DNA from: an uncultured Roseobacter sp.
Lineage (GTDB): Bacteria > Pseudomonadota > Alphaproteobacteria > Rhodobacterales > Rhodobacteraceae
Assembly: GCF_947488185.1 (NCBI RefSeq)
Contig: NZ_CANKYM010000004.1
Coordinates: forward strand, 413,076-477,075
Direction: 5' to 3'
Length of the DNA stretch: 64,000 bases
The notes beneath the pieces are model-generated. The model ran no database searches. It saw only the letters and a program-made list of their open reading frames with translations, and was not told the origin of the DNA. How positions within the stretch are numbered: position 1 is the first letter of the stretch; every line of letters starts with the position of its first letter. This document shows positions 44,216 to 53,580 of the stretch, one piece after another. Both the position numbers and the translations under genes were made by a program.

Positions 44216-45295
44216 TTATTGTGGAATTTCGCCGGTCAGCCCTTCGACGTAGAAGTTCATGCCCGCAAGCGTGCCGTCATCGGCCACCTCGCCATCTGCC
44301 AGCCAGTCGCTGCCGTCCTGCTTTTTCAGAGGACCGGTGAACGGGTGGTAGGAGCCATCCGCAATGGCAGCCTTCATCGCCAGCGCTTCTTCCTTTACAT
44401 CCGCAGGCACCGCATCGGAAATCTCGCCAATGCCGACCATGCCCGGGCCAATACCATCCCATGTGTCGGTGCTTTCCCATGTACCGTCGATCACCGCCTT
44501 GGTGCGCGCGATGTAGTAGGGCGCCCAGTCGTCAATGATCGAGGAGACGCGTGGGAAGGGCGCGTATTGCCCCATGTCGGAAGCCTGCCCAAAGGTCACC
44601 ACATTGCCCGCTTCCTGAGCGGCGGCCTGTGGCGCGGTGGAATCGGTGTGCTGCAGGACCACGTCGGCACCTTGTTCGATCAACGCGCGGGCCGCATCCG
44701 CCTCTTTGGCCGGATCAAACCACGTATAGGCCCAGATGATCTTGAACTCGACATCCGGATTGACCTTGGCCGCGTGGATATAGGCGGCGTTGATCCCCCG
44801 GATCACTTCCGGGATCGGGTAGGAGGCGATGTAGCCGATGATGTTCGACTTGGTCATCTTGCCCGCGATGTGGCCTTGAATGGCGCGGCCTTCGTAGAAG
44901 CGCGCGGAGTAGGTCGAGACGTTGTCCGCACGTTTGTAGCCCGTCGCATGTTCGAATTTCACATCCGGGAATTTCGCCGCGATGTTGATCGTGGGATCCA
45001 TGTAGCCGAAGGAGGTGGTGAAGATCAGATCGGCACCGTCCAAAGCCATCTGCGTCATCACGCGCTCGCTGTCCGGGCCTTCGGCCACGTTCTCGACATA
45101 GACGGTTTCGACCGCATCCCCGAGCGCTTCTTCGACCGCAAGCCGGCCCTTGTTGTGTTCATAGGTCCAGCCGCCGTCGCCGATTGGTCCGACAAAGACA
45201 AAGCCGACCTTGGTCTTTTCATGGCCGTCGGCATAGGCGCCGCCAGCAAGACCAAGCGCCACCGCGGCACTGGCCAGAAGGGTTGTGAGTTTCAT
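44216..45295 (-). CDS. BMP-family ABC transporter substrate-binding protein
   Basis: A 359-residue exported binding protein of the BMP/PnrA (basic membrane lipoprotein) family, which binds purine nucleosides or bases. A signal peptide covers about 1-22 (ending AYADG). The family regions are VGFVFVGPIGDGGWTYEHNKGR and DLIFTTSFGYMDPTINIAAKFPDVKFEHATGYK. ATG at 45295 begins the signal peptide; the longer ORF to 45598 lies inside the permease gene. Last gene of the xdh-ABC operon. Confidence 0.92.
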   Translation of the reverse strand: MKLTTLLASAAVALGLAGGAYADGHEKTKVGFVFVGPIGDGGWTYEHNKGRLAVEEALGDAVETVYVENVAEGPDSERVMTQMALDGADLIFTTSFGYMDPTINIAAKFPDVKFEHATGYKRADNVSTYSARFYEGRAIQGHIAGKMTKSNIIGYIASYPIPEVIRGINAAYIHAAKVNPDVEFKIIWAYTWFDPAKEADAARALIEQGADVVLQHTDSTAPQAAAQEAGNVVTFGQASDMGQYAPFPRVSSIIDDWAPYYIARTKAVIDGTWESTDTWDGIGPGMVGIGEISDAVPADVKEEALAMKAAIADGSYHPFTGPLKKQDGSDWLADGEVADDGTLAGMNFYVEGLTGEIPQ

Positions 45296-45347
45296 TTCAG
45301 GTCTTCCCCATGTTGAACCGCCCCTTGGTCGAGGCGTTGATTGGCCC

Positions 45348-46268
45348 CTAGTGAGAGGCGTGGAATGTCCGGCCCAGAGAACCGGGCGCCGCGCTCTTAT
45401 CCGCAGAGAGGATGACCAGCACGACGATGGTGATGATGTAGGGCGACATTGCCAGATATTCGACGGGAATGGCAACGCCCGCGCCCTGCAGATTGAGTTG
45501 CAATTGCGTGATCCCGCCAAAAAGATAGGCACCCAGCAACACGCGCCAGGGCTTCCAACTGGCAAAGACAACCAGGGCGAGCGCAATCCACCCCACACCT
45601 GCCGTCATGCCCTCGGTCCATTGCGGCACGCGGATCAGGCTGATGTAAGCCCCGCCCATGCCCGCGCAGGCGCCCCCGAACATGATCGCCAGCGTGCGGA
45701 TGCGCACGACTTTGTAGCCGAGCGCGTGAGCGGCATCGTGGTTTTCGCCCACCGCGCGCAGGATGAGACCCACGCGGGTGAATTTCAGCGTGACCCAGAC
45801 CGCAGCCACAAGGAGCAAGCCGAAATAAAGCACCGGATCATGGGAAAAGAGGATTGGCCCGACAACCGGAATATCCGAGAGGAAACCGAAGTTGATATCG
45901 GGCATCCGGGGTGGTTTGATGCCGACATAACCCTGTCCCAACAAAGCGGAAAGCCCCAGCCCAAAGAGGGTGAGCGCGAGGCCAGAAGCCACCTGATTGG
46001 CGAGCGCGACTTGCGTCAGAAGCGCAAAGAGCAGGCTGAGCATAGCGCCACCCACCGCAGCCGCGAGAAAGCCGGTGAGAGGCGATCCTGTCTCCACGGC
46101 AATGGCAAAACCGCAGATGGCCCCGAGGATCATCATGCCTTCGACGCCGAGGTTGAGCACGCCTGCCCGTTCAACCACCAGTTCCCCGGTGGCCGCGAGC
46201 AGGATTGGGGTTGCCGCGCTCATTAGTGCCGCAATCAGAAGGATCGGATTGATGACAGAAAGATCCAT
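45348..46268 (-). CDS. Purine/nucleoside ABC transporter permease (second)
   Basis: A 306-residue BPD_transp_2-type permease with about eight to nine helices and the conserved loop VGENHDAAHALGYKVVRIRTLAI and NLGVEGMMILGA. Its start abuts the stop of the first permease. Paired with that gene it forms the channel of a BMP-dependent nucleoside/nucleobase importer. Confidence 0.9.
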   Translation of the reverse strand: MDLSVINPILLIAALMSAATPILLAATGELVVERAGVLNLGVEGMMILGAICGFAIAVETGSPLTGFLAAAVGGAMLSLLFALLTQVALANQVASGLALTLFGLGLSALLGQGYVGIKPPRMPDINFGFLSDIPVVGPILFSHDPVLYFGLLLVAAVWVTLKFTRVGLILRAVGENHDAAHALGYKVVRIRTLAIMFGGACAGMGGAYISLIRVPQWTEGMTAGVGWIALALVVFASWKPWRVLLGAYLFGGITQLQLNLQGAGVAIPVEYLAMSPYIITIVVLVILSADKSAAPGSLGRTFHASH

Positions 46269-47351
46269 CTAGACAGTCTCCGCCCGGCCAAACCGCAGCC
46301 GGTAGTTGGTGAAAAGATCGAGTGCCAGCAGGAAGAACAGCAACATGCCCTGAAACACCTGAATGGCGGCGGCGGGCAGGCCCAACTGGCTTTGCGCGAT
46401 ATCGCCGCCGATGTAGGTGAGCGCCATCAACAGCCCTGCCAGCACGATCCCGACCGGGTGCAACCGTCCGAGGAAGGCAACAATAATGGCGGTAAATCCG
46501 TAGCCCACGTTGAAGTCGATGCTGACCTGTCCCGCCGGGCCGGCGACCTCGAATAGTCCCGCCAGCCCTGCCAGCATGCCCGAGGTGCCAAGGCAGAACA
46601 GCACAAGACGGCCGGGGTTCACACCGGCAAACCGGGCTGCGCGCGGGGCCTCTCCAGTCACCCGAACGGCAAAGCCAAGGCGATGGCGCGTGAGCAGAAC
46701 ATAGGCAAAAATCACGGCGATCAGTGCTGCAACCACACCCCAGTGCATACCGGACCCGGCAATGATTTCGGCGTTATGGGCGCTGTCATATTGCTGCAGA
46801 TTGCGACTGCCCGGAAAGCCGAAACCCTCGGGATTCTTGAGCAGCCCCAACGACATGGAGGCGAGAAGCTGCTCGGCGACGTAGACCAGCATCAGCGAAA
46901 CGAGGATCTCGTTGGTGCCGAAGCGGACCTTCAGCAAGGCCGGGATCATTGCCCAGATCCAACCGCCGAAAGCCCCTGCGAGAACCATGGCGGGAAAGAT
47001 CAGCACGCTCTCTGCGGGGTAAAACGCCAGCCCCATACCGGCCCCGAAGAGGGCGCCCATGATGTATTGACCTTCAGCACCGATGTTCCAGACCCCGGCC
47101 TTGAATCCGAGGCTGAGACCGATGGCGATCAACACCAGCGGCGCGCCTTTGATCAGCAGTTGCGGGCGATAGTAAAACGCGAACTCACCAAACAGCGGCT
47201 CCCAGAAAATCGTCACGATCGACTGCACCGGATCCTTGCCGAGTGCCGCGAACAAAAGCCCACCGAACAAGAACGTCGCAAAGACTGCCAACAGGGGTGT
47301 GACATAAGCAAAAAACCGGCTCGGCTGTGGTCGCTTCTCCAACCAGATCAT
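46269..47351 (-). CDS. Purine/nucleoside ABC transporter permease (first)
   Basis: A 360-residue BPD_transp_2 permease, with a hydrophobic start (FFAYVTPLLAVFATFLFGGLLFAAL) and the conserved loops WNIGAEGQYIMGALFGAG and VTGEAPRAARFAGVNPGR. Ten helices are likely. It lies 72 bases after the ATPase gene and ends directly before the second permease. Confidence 0.9.
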   Translation of the reverse strand: MIWLEKRPQPSRFFAYVTPLLAVFATFLFGGLLFAALGKDPVQSIVTIFWEPLFGEFAFYYRPQLLIKGAPLVLIAIGLSLGFKAGVWNIGAEGQYIMGALFGAGMGLAFYPAESVLIFPAMVLAGAFGGWIWAMIPALLKVRFGTNEILVSLMLVYVAEQLLASMSLGLLKNPEGFGFPGSRNLQQYDSAHNAEIIAGSGMHWGVVAALIAVIFAYVLLTRHRLGFAVRVTGEAPRAARFAGVNPGRLVLFCLGTSGMLAGLAGLFEVAGPAGQVSIDFNVGYGFTAIIVAFLGRLHPVGIVLAGLLMALTYIGGDIAQSQLGLPAAAIQVFQGMLLFFLLALDLFTNYRLRFGRAETV

Positions 47352-47423
47352 GGGATTGGCCTATGTTTCTTCTGGCTGGAAATATCCTCGCCGAAGGCAA
47401 GAAATCTCTTTTGGTGTAACAGG

Positions 47424-48938
47424 CTACACATGTGCCACCTCCATACCGTGGGCGCCGCCCATCATCAGCCCGATCTGCTCCACACTCAACCCGCTGGTGG
47501 GTTGTGGCGCAGACAACCGCCCCTCGTTCAGCGCGGCAAAGCGGTCCGCAATCTCCATCAGCTCATCAAGGTCCTGGCTGATTACGATCACGGCTGCTCC
47601 CTCGGTGGCAAGATCAAGCAGCGCCTGTCGTATGGACGCTGCGGCAGAGGCATCTACGCCCCATGTCGGTTGGTTGACCACCAACACCTCCGGGCGTTGC
47701 AGCACTTCCCGTCCAATCACGAATTTCTGCAAGTTCCCCCCGGAGAGGGATCGTGCCGCATTCCCGGGGCTCGGCGTTCTTACGTCGAATGCCTCGATAA
47801 TCCGCTCGGCAAAGCTTCGCGCGGCGGACCAATCCAGGAACCCGTGTTTTTCCAAACCCTCGCGGGCTGCACCGGTCAGCATGGCGTTTTCGGTCAGTGA
47901 CATATCCGGTGCTGCGGCATGGCCCAACCGTTCTTCGGGTGCTGCCAGCACGCCACGGGCACGCCGGGCATTTGGACCCAATGCACCGATGTCATTGTCC
48001 TTGAAGTTGATCATCCCGGGCGGCGACAGCATTTCACCCGAGAGTGCTGCCAGTAATTCGTCCTGTCCGTTCCCGGCGACCCCGCCAATGCCCAACACTT
48101 CGCCCTTGCGCAGTGTAATGGATATGTCGCGCAATGGCATCCCGAAGGCAGAGGGCGATGGGCGCGACAGGCCATTCACTGCCAACACAATATCCTCCTG
48201 CACAACGGCGGTTCGCGTTGGTGTGCCGAGCACCTTTCCCACCATCATTTCGGCCATGTCCCGCGCGGTCGTCTCGCGAGGGATGCAGTCGCCGACCACT
48301 TTCCCCAGCCGCAGGATCGTCGCTGCGTCACAGAGCGTGCGAATTTCTTCAAGCTTATGAGATATATAGAGAATTGCCGTGCCCTCCGCGCTGAGCTTGC
48401 GCAGGGTTTCGAACAGGATATCGACCTCTTGCGGGGTCAGAACAGATGTGGGCTCATCCATGATCAGCAGCTTGGGCTCCTGCAAAAGGCAGCGGATGAT
48501 CTCCACCCGTTGGCGCTCTCCTGCGGAGAGATCACCGACAATCCTGTCGGGGGAGAGCGGCAACCCGTAGGTGTCCGAAACTTCCCTGATACGCTGCGCG
48601 AGATCTCTCAACTTCGGGGCGTTTTCCATCCCGAGCGCGATGTTTTCGGCCACGGTCAAGGCATCAAAGAGCGAGAAGTGCTGGAACACCATACCGACAC
48701 CCGCCGCGCGGGCGGCGCGTGGTTCCGATGGTGCAAAGGGGCGCCCATGCATCTGCATCTCGCCCTGATCGGGTTTCGCCAGCCCATAGATCATTTTCAC
48801 CAGCGTTGATTTGCCGGCGCCGTTTTCGCCCAGCAATGCATGGACTTCACCCGGTGCGATGGACAGCGAGACGTCGTCATTGGCCACGACGCCGGGGTAG
48901 GCCTTGGTCAGACCAGCGAGAGACAGGAGCGGGGTCAT
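47424..48938 (-). CDS. Purine/nucleoside ABC transporter ATP-binding protein (two ABC domains)
   Basis: A 504-residue tandem ATPase of the sugar/nucleoside (RbsA/YufO) type. Domain 1 has Walker A GENGAGKST at about 36-44, LSAGERQRVEIIRC and LLIMDEPTSVL; domain 2 has the degenerate loop GVAGNGQDE near 280 and LSGGNLQKFVIGRE with VLVVNQPTWGVD, where the usual catalytic Glu is replaced by Gln as in relatives. It begins in the xdhC stop (ATGA), coupling xanthine dehydrogenase maturation to transport. Confidence 0.93.
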   Translation of the reverse strand: MTPLLSLAGLTKAYPGVVANDDVSLSIAPGEVHALLGENGAGKSTLVKMIYGLAKPDQGEMQMHGRPFAPSEPRAARAAGVGMVFQHFSLFDALTVAENIALGMENAPKLRDLAQRIREVSDTYGLPLSPDRIVGDLSAGERQRVEIIRCLLQEPKLLIMDEPTSVLTPQEVDILFETLRKLSAEGTAILYISHKLEEIRTLCDAATILRLGKVVGDCIPRETTARDMAEMMVGKVLGTPTRTAVVQEDIVLAVNGLSRPSPSAFGMPLRDISITLRKGEVLGIGGVAGNGQDELLAALSGEMLSPPGMINFKDNDIGALGPNARRARGVLAAPEERLGHAAAPDMSLTENAMLTGAAREGLEKHGFLDWSAARSFAERIIEAFDVRTPSPGNAARSLSGGNLQKFVIGREVLQRPEVLVVNQPTWGVDASAAASIRQALLDLATEGAAVIVISQDLDELMEIADRFAALNEGRLSAPQPTSGLSVEQIGLMMGGAHGMEVAHV

Positions 48939-49693
48939 GCGGGAGCCTCAAGCTGTGAAAGCAACATGCCCACGGTGCCACGGGCAATGGCATCGGGGTG
49001 TTTGCCAAGAGATTTGTCGCCGATGGGGCAAGTGACAGGCGCCGGGTCAAGCCCCGCTGCCCTCAAGCGTTTTTGAAACCGCGCCCATTTGGTGTCCGAG
49101 CCGATCAAACCGCAAGAGGCAAATCCGCGTTTCAGCAGCGCAGCACAAAGGGTGAGATCAATGTCATGCGAATAGGTGAAGATCAGGTGATGTGCATCGG
49201 CTGGTGCGTGCGCTGCGAGCATCGGCATGTCCCTGACAGGTGTGACGGTGACAGCCTCTGGAACCTCGGCGGGAAAGCGGTCTGCGGTGCTGTCGATCCA
49301 CGTGATTTTGAAGCTGTGGGAGGGACACGCCCTAACGACTGCCCGACCCACATGTCCGGCGCCCCAGATCCACATCGGGGCCGTATGCACTTGGGTTTCG
49401 CGGGTCGTATCCCGCGTCGCATCGATCTGGTCTGTCGGACGCGGCGTGCGCGTAAACTGCAAGGTTACCGAGCCACCGCAGCATTGCCCGAGACCAGGAC
49501 CAAGGGGCAGGGTCTGTGTCTCTTCCGGTCCATCCGCCGCGAGAATGGCACGGGCCCGCGCGGTGGCATCATACTCCAGCGCGCCGCCCCCGATCGTGCC
49601 GAAGGTCTCCGTTGCCGTCACCTTCATTGCCGTACCCGTATCACGCGGGGTCGAGCCCTTGGTGGCGAGGATTTCGACATAGAGCGCGCTCAC
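48935..49693 (-). CDS. xdhC: Xanthine dehydrogenase accessory protein XdhC
   Basis: A 252-residue XdhC/CoxI-family chaperone that binds and sulfurates the molybdenum cofactor for XdhB. The N-terminal block EILATKGSTPRDTGTAMKV and GTIGGGALEY precede the C-terminal Rossmann part with IWGAGHVGRAVVRA and GLIGSDTKWARF. Start is GTG at 49693, overlapping the xdhB stop. The order xdhA-xdhB-xdhC is standard. Confidence 0.92.
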   Translation of the reverse strand: MSALYVEILATKGSTPRDTGTAMKVTATETFGTIGGGALEYDATARARAILAADGPEETQTLPLGPGLGQCCGGSVTLQFTRTPRPTDQIDATRDTTRETQVHTAPMWIWGAGHVGRAVVRACPSHSFKITWIDSTADRFPAEVPEAVTVTPVRDMPMLAAHAPADAHHLIFTYSHDIDLTLCAALLKRGFASCGLIGSDTKWARFQKRLRAAGLDPAPVTCPIGDKSLGKHPDAIARGTVGMLLSQLEAPA

Positions 49694-51987
49694 TGCCGGG
49701 TCCTTTGCACCGCCGCGAAAACGGCTTCGGCTGTGGCTGGTGTCTGCAGGTCAGCATAGGCTGGCCCGCAGGCCTGCACCGCATCGCAGAGCGCGGCATA
49801 GGCCGAGATGCCCAGCATCAGTGGCGGCTCCCCCACCGCCTTAGAGCGATAAACCGTCTCCTCCCGGTTTTCGCCCTCCCAGAGCGCGACGTTGAAGACA
49901 TCCGGTCGGTCTGAACAGGCGGGGATCTTGTAGGTCGAAGGTGCATGTGTGCGCAAATGGCCCTTATCATCCCAAACCAGTTCTTCCGTGGTCAGCCAGC
50001 CCGCGCCCTGCACATAGCCGCCTTCAATCTGGCCAATGTCGAGGCTTGGGTTCAGCGAGCTTCCCACATCATGCAGAATGTCCGCCCGCAGGATACGGTT
50101 TTCGCCGGTCAATGTGTCGATCACGACTTCCGTGACGGCCGCGCCATACGCAAAGTAGAAAAACGGACGGCCCTCGCCCTTGATCCGGTCCCATTTTACT
50201 TTCGGTGTCTTGTAGAACCCTGTCGCCGATAGGCTGACACGGGCGAAATAGGCCATCTGCGCGACCTCTGCAAAACTGTAGCACGCGCCCGCGACCTCGA
50301 CCGTGCCCTCCTGAAAAACAACCTCGGCAGCGGAACACTGATGTCGTTCGGCCAACAAGTCTGCCATGCGCTTTCGGATGGTATCGCAAGCTGCCTGAAC
50401 CGCCATGCCATTTAGATCACTGCCGGAGGAGGCGGCGGTTGCGGAGGTATTCGGCACTTTACCGGTGTCGGTCGCGGTGATCTTGACTTGCGCCACGTCC
50501 ACGCCAAATCTGGCCGCCGCCACCTGCGCCACTTTCTGGAACAGGCCCTGCCCCATCTCTGTGCCGCCGTGGTTCAGGTGGATCGAGCCATCCTGATAGA
50601 CATGCACCAGCGCGCCCGCCTGATTGAGATGGGTGAGCGTGAAGGAGATGCCAAATTTGACTGGTGTCAGCGCGATCCCTTTTTTGAGGATCGGGTTTTG
50701 CGCGTTCCATGACGCCACCGACGCCCGGCGGGTTTCATAATCGCTGGACGCCACAAGCGCGTCCGTCATCTCAGGCAGGATAAAATCTTCAACCGCCTGG
50801 CCATAGGGCGTCATGTTGCGCTTCTTCTGGCCGGAAGTATCCCCGCCGGAGGCATAAAAGTTCTTACGTCGCACGCTGAGTGGTTCGCGACCAAGATGGC
50901 TGGCGATATGATCCATCACCCGTTCGATGCCCAACATACCCTGCGGCCCGCCGAATCCCCTGAATGCCGTCGCGCTCTGCGTGTTGGTTTTCAGCCGGTG
51001 ACTGGTGATGCGCACAGCGGGTAGGAAATAGGCGTTATCGGCGTGCAACATGGCCCGATCAGCAACCGGCAAGGACAAGTCCTGCGCCCATCCGCAGCGG
51101 GCATGATGCGTGAAATCGATCCCCAGCACGCCCCCGTCGTCATCAAAACCAACAGTATAGTCGATGCGGAAATCATGGCGCTTGCCCGTCACGATCATGT
51201 CGTCATCGCGGTCATAGCGCATGCGGCACGGGCGCCCGGTGGCCTGCGCTACAATAGCACAAGCGACGGCAAGCGCGTTGCCCTGACTTTCCTTACCCCC
51301 AAAACCACCGCCCATGCGCCGGGTTTCAACCCGGACGGCATGCATCGGCTTGCCAAGCGCCTCGGCCACCTTGTGCTGAATTTCGGTGGGATGCTGGGTG
51401 GAACTCATCACCACCATGTCACCCTCTTCCTGCGGCAGCGCCAATGCCGCCTGTCCCTCAAGATAGAAATGCTCCTGTCCGCCAACCTCAAGCTGACCGC
51501 TGATTTTATGAGGTGCAGTGCTCAGTGCCTGTTCGACATCACCCCGTCCGTAGACGCGGGGTCCATCTTCGAAACGACTGTCTTGGGCCAACGCCTCTTC
51601 GATACTTAAAACCGCTTGGCCGGGCGTGATGTCGATGTCGCCGAGGCGCGCGGCATGACGCGCGGCCAGATGAGACGTGGCGGCGACAACAAACAAGGGC
51701 TGACCGACGTAGTGCACCACATTCGTGGCCAAAAGCGGTTCGTCGTGGTTCGAGGCGGACACGTCATTCTCGAACGGTAAATCCTGCGCCGTCAGAACCG
51801 CGATAACGCCCGGCGCGGCGCGTACCCGGGACAGATCCATGCCGTTCAACGCGCCAGCCGCAACTTCTGAAAGGCCGAAGGCCAGGTGCAGCGCATCCTT
51901 TGGCGCGGGAATGTCATCGACATAGCGCGCGGCGCCAGTAACGTGCAGCAGAGCAGCATCATGCGGCAGCGGTTTGGCCACGCTCAT
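49690..51987 (-). CDS. xdhB: Xanthine dehydrogenase molybdopterin-binding subunit
   Basis: A 765-residue subunit oxidising hypoxanthine and xanthine at the Mo centre. Features are [24 protein letters not shown] near the N-terminus, [10 protein letters not shown] (Moco loop, about 280-289), and [12 protein letters not shown] with the late active-site stretch [19 protein letters not shown] containing the conserved GE(P)P glutamate. ATG at 51987 overlaps the xdhA TGA; the ORF extension to 52158 lies inside xdhA. Confidence 0.95.
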   Translation of the reverse strand: MSVAKPLPHDAALLHVTGAARYVDDIPAPKDALHLAFGLSEVAAGALNGMDLSRVRAAPGVIAVLTAQDLPFENDVSASNHDEPLLATNVVHYVGQPLFVVAATSHLAARHAARLGDIDITPGQAVLSIEEALAQDSRFEDGPRVYGRGDVEQALSTAPHKISGQLEVGGQEHFYLEGQAALALPQEEGDMVVMSSTQHPTEIQHKVAEALGKPMHAVRVETRRMGGGFGGKESQGNALAVACAIVAQATGRPCRMRYDRDDDMIVTGKRHDFRIDYTVGFDDDGGVLGIDFTHHARCGWAQDLSLPVADRAMLHADNAYFLPAVRITSHRLKTNTQSATAFRGFGGPQGMLGIERVMDHIASHLGREPLSVRRKNFYASGGDTSGQKKRNMTPYGQAVEDFILPEMTDALVASSDYETRRASVASWNAQNPILKKGIALTPVKFGISFTLTHLNQAGALVHVYQDGSIHLNHGGTEMGQGLFQKVAQVAAARFGVDVAQVKITATDTGKVPNTSATAASSGSDLNGMAVQAACDTIRKRMADLLAERHQCSAAEVVFQEGTVEVAGACYSFAEVAQMAYFARVSLSATGFYKTPKVKWDRIKGEGRPFFYFAYGAAVTEVVIDTLTGENRILRADILHDVGSSLNPSLDIGQIEGGYVQGAGWLTTEELVWDDKGHLRTHAPSTYKIPACSDRPDVFNVALWEGENREETVYRSKAVGEPPLMLGISAYAALCDAVQACGPAYADLQTPATAEAVFAAVQRTRQ

Positions 51988-53357
51988 GGCGTCACTTCCA
52001 ACGGGCTGACCACCGCGCCCTGATCCGCATGCCAGTAGCGCAGCAGCATGTTCTGCGCGGTTTTCAGCCGGTAAGCTGCGCTGGCCCGCATGTCTGAGAG
52101 GGGCTGGAAGTCTTCGGCTAGTGCCTGCATCGCAGACCGCACAGTATCTTCGGACCACGGGGCGCCAACCAAAGCGGCTTCCGCCGTCGCCGCGCGTTTC
52201 GGGATGCCTGCCATGCCGCCAAGGGCAAGATGCGCGCGTGTGACCTGGCCGCTGTCCACGGTGACCGACAGGCAGGCGCAGAGGGCAGAGATGTCCTGAT
52301 CAAACCGTTTTGACAGTTTGTAGCACCGCAACCTGTCTGGCTGATGCGGAATGGTGATGGCTTCGATAAATTCACCGGGGTGCCGGTCCTGTTTGCCGTA
52401 GTCGAGAAAGAAGTCCTCCAGAGGCAGGCTGCGCCGCGTCTGGCCCTGCCGCAAATGCAGTGTTGCCCCTAGCGCGATAAGCGCGGGCGGCCCGTCCCCG
52501 ATGGGTGAGCCATTGGCGATATTGCCCCCGATGGTCGCGGCATTGCGCACCTGTACGGAGCCGTATCGCCGGATCATCGCCGCAAAAGACGGGTAGAGCG
52601 GTTCAATCGCCGTTTCCATGTCCGTCAGGGTGGTCATGGCCCCGATCCGCAGGCCCTCTGCGCTCTCTTCGATCCCCGTAAGATCGGCGCATCCGTTCAG
52701 AAAGGCGACGGGCCCCAGATCGCGAAACTGCTTGGTGACCCAGAGACCGACATCCGTGGCCCCCGCAATCAGTGTCGCCTTGGGATGGTTCAGGTACCAT
52801 GCCGCCAGCTCATCGGCTGATCGCGGCTGCACATACAGCCCTCCGGGATCTGACGGCGCTTTCTCCACCGGTTCATCGTGCATATGGGCAGGAACAGGCG
52901 CGCATTCCGCGGCAACGGCGGCGCGAATGATCGGCGCGTAGCCCGTGCATCGGCAGAGATTGCCAGCCAGCTGCGTGTCATGATCCGTCTTGCCCTGCAG
53001 ATGGGCGGTCGCCATCGAGACGATGAACCCCGGTGTGCAAAATCCGCATTGGCTGCCGTGATGATCCACCATCGCCTGTTGCACCGGGTGCAGACTGCCA
53101 TCTGGCGCTGCAATCCCCTCCACTGTGCGCACCGCCTTGCCGTTAAGCTGGGGCAGGAACAGGATGCAGGCATTGAGCGCCTGCGCGCCGGTATCATCCG
53201 TGACCATCACGGAACAGGCACCGCAATCGCCCTCGTTGCAGCCTTCCTTGGTGCCGGTCAGGCCGCGGTCCTCGCGCAACCAGTCCAGCAAGGTCGTGGT
53301 GGGCGCCACATCCCGCAGCGCCACTGTTTCTCCGTTTAGGCGAAACGCAATGTCCAT
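51984..53357 (-). CDS. xdhA: Xanthine dehydrogenase small subunit (FeS/FAD)
   Basis: A 457-residue subunit. Residues 1-160 carry two [2Fe-2S] centres: C40, C45, C48 and C64 in the plant-type motif ([15 protein letters not shown]), and CGFCTPGF...CRCTGY in the second. Residues about 180-450 are the FAD-binding CO-dehydrogenase-flavoprotein domain ([28 protein letters not shown]). Electrons pass from Mo through FeS to FAD and NAD+. First gene of the seven-gene purine operon; divergent from dnaE. Confidence 0.95.
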   Translation of the reverse strand: MDIAFRLNGETVALRDVAPTTTLLDWLREDRGLTGTKEGCNEGDCGACSVMVTDDTGAQALNACILFLPQLNGKAVRTVEGIAAPDGSLHPVQQAMVDHHGSQCGFCTPGFIVSMATAHLQGKTDHDTQLAGNLCRCTGYAPIIRAAVAAECAPVPAHMHDEPVEKAPSDPGGLYVQPRSADELAAWYLNHPKATLIAGATDVGLWVTKQFRDLGPVAFLNGCADLTGIEESAEGLRIGAMTTLTDMETAIEPLYPSFAAMIRRYGSVQVRNAATIGGNIANGSPIGDGPPALIALGATLHLRQGQTRRSLPLEDFFLDYGKQDRHPGEFIEAITIPHQPDRLRCYKLSKRFDQDISALCACLSVTVDSGQVTRAHLALGGMAGIPKRAATAEAALVGAPWSEDTVRSAMQALAEDFQPLSDMRASAAYRLKTAQNMLLRYWHADQGAVVSPLEVTP

Positions 53358-53580
53358 TCCGTCAGATCCGCCGCGGTACCAAGGGGCTCCTTATGCCAGT
53401 CGTTCGATGCGGCGTAGAACGAGAGGCGAGCAGTAACGGACCAGAGGCTAAGCGGGGCCCACCTTGATTTGCAAGGAGAAAGGCGAGGTGACGCATCGCC
53501 GGTTGGCTGGCGCGCTCAAAAAATGACATCGCGGGGTGTTCCCGCTGGCGGCGATGCACGTGCTGAATTAGTGTCATGGG

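Noticed and set aside
44129..45316. 395-codon plus-strand ORF opposite the BMP-family gene
   Set aside because: Antisense shadow; the minus strand has a signal peptide, family motifs and operon context.
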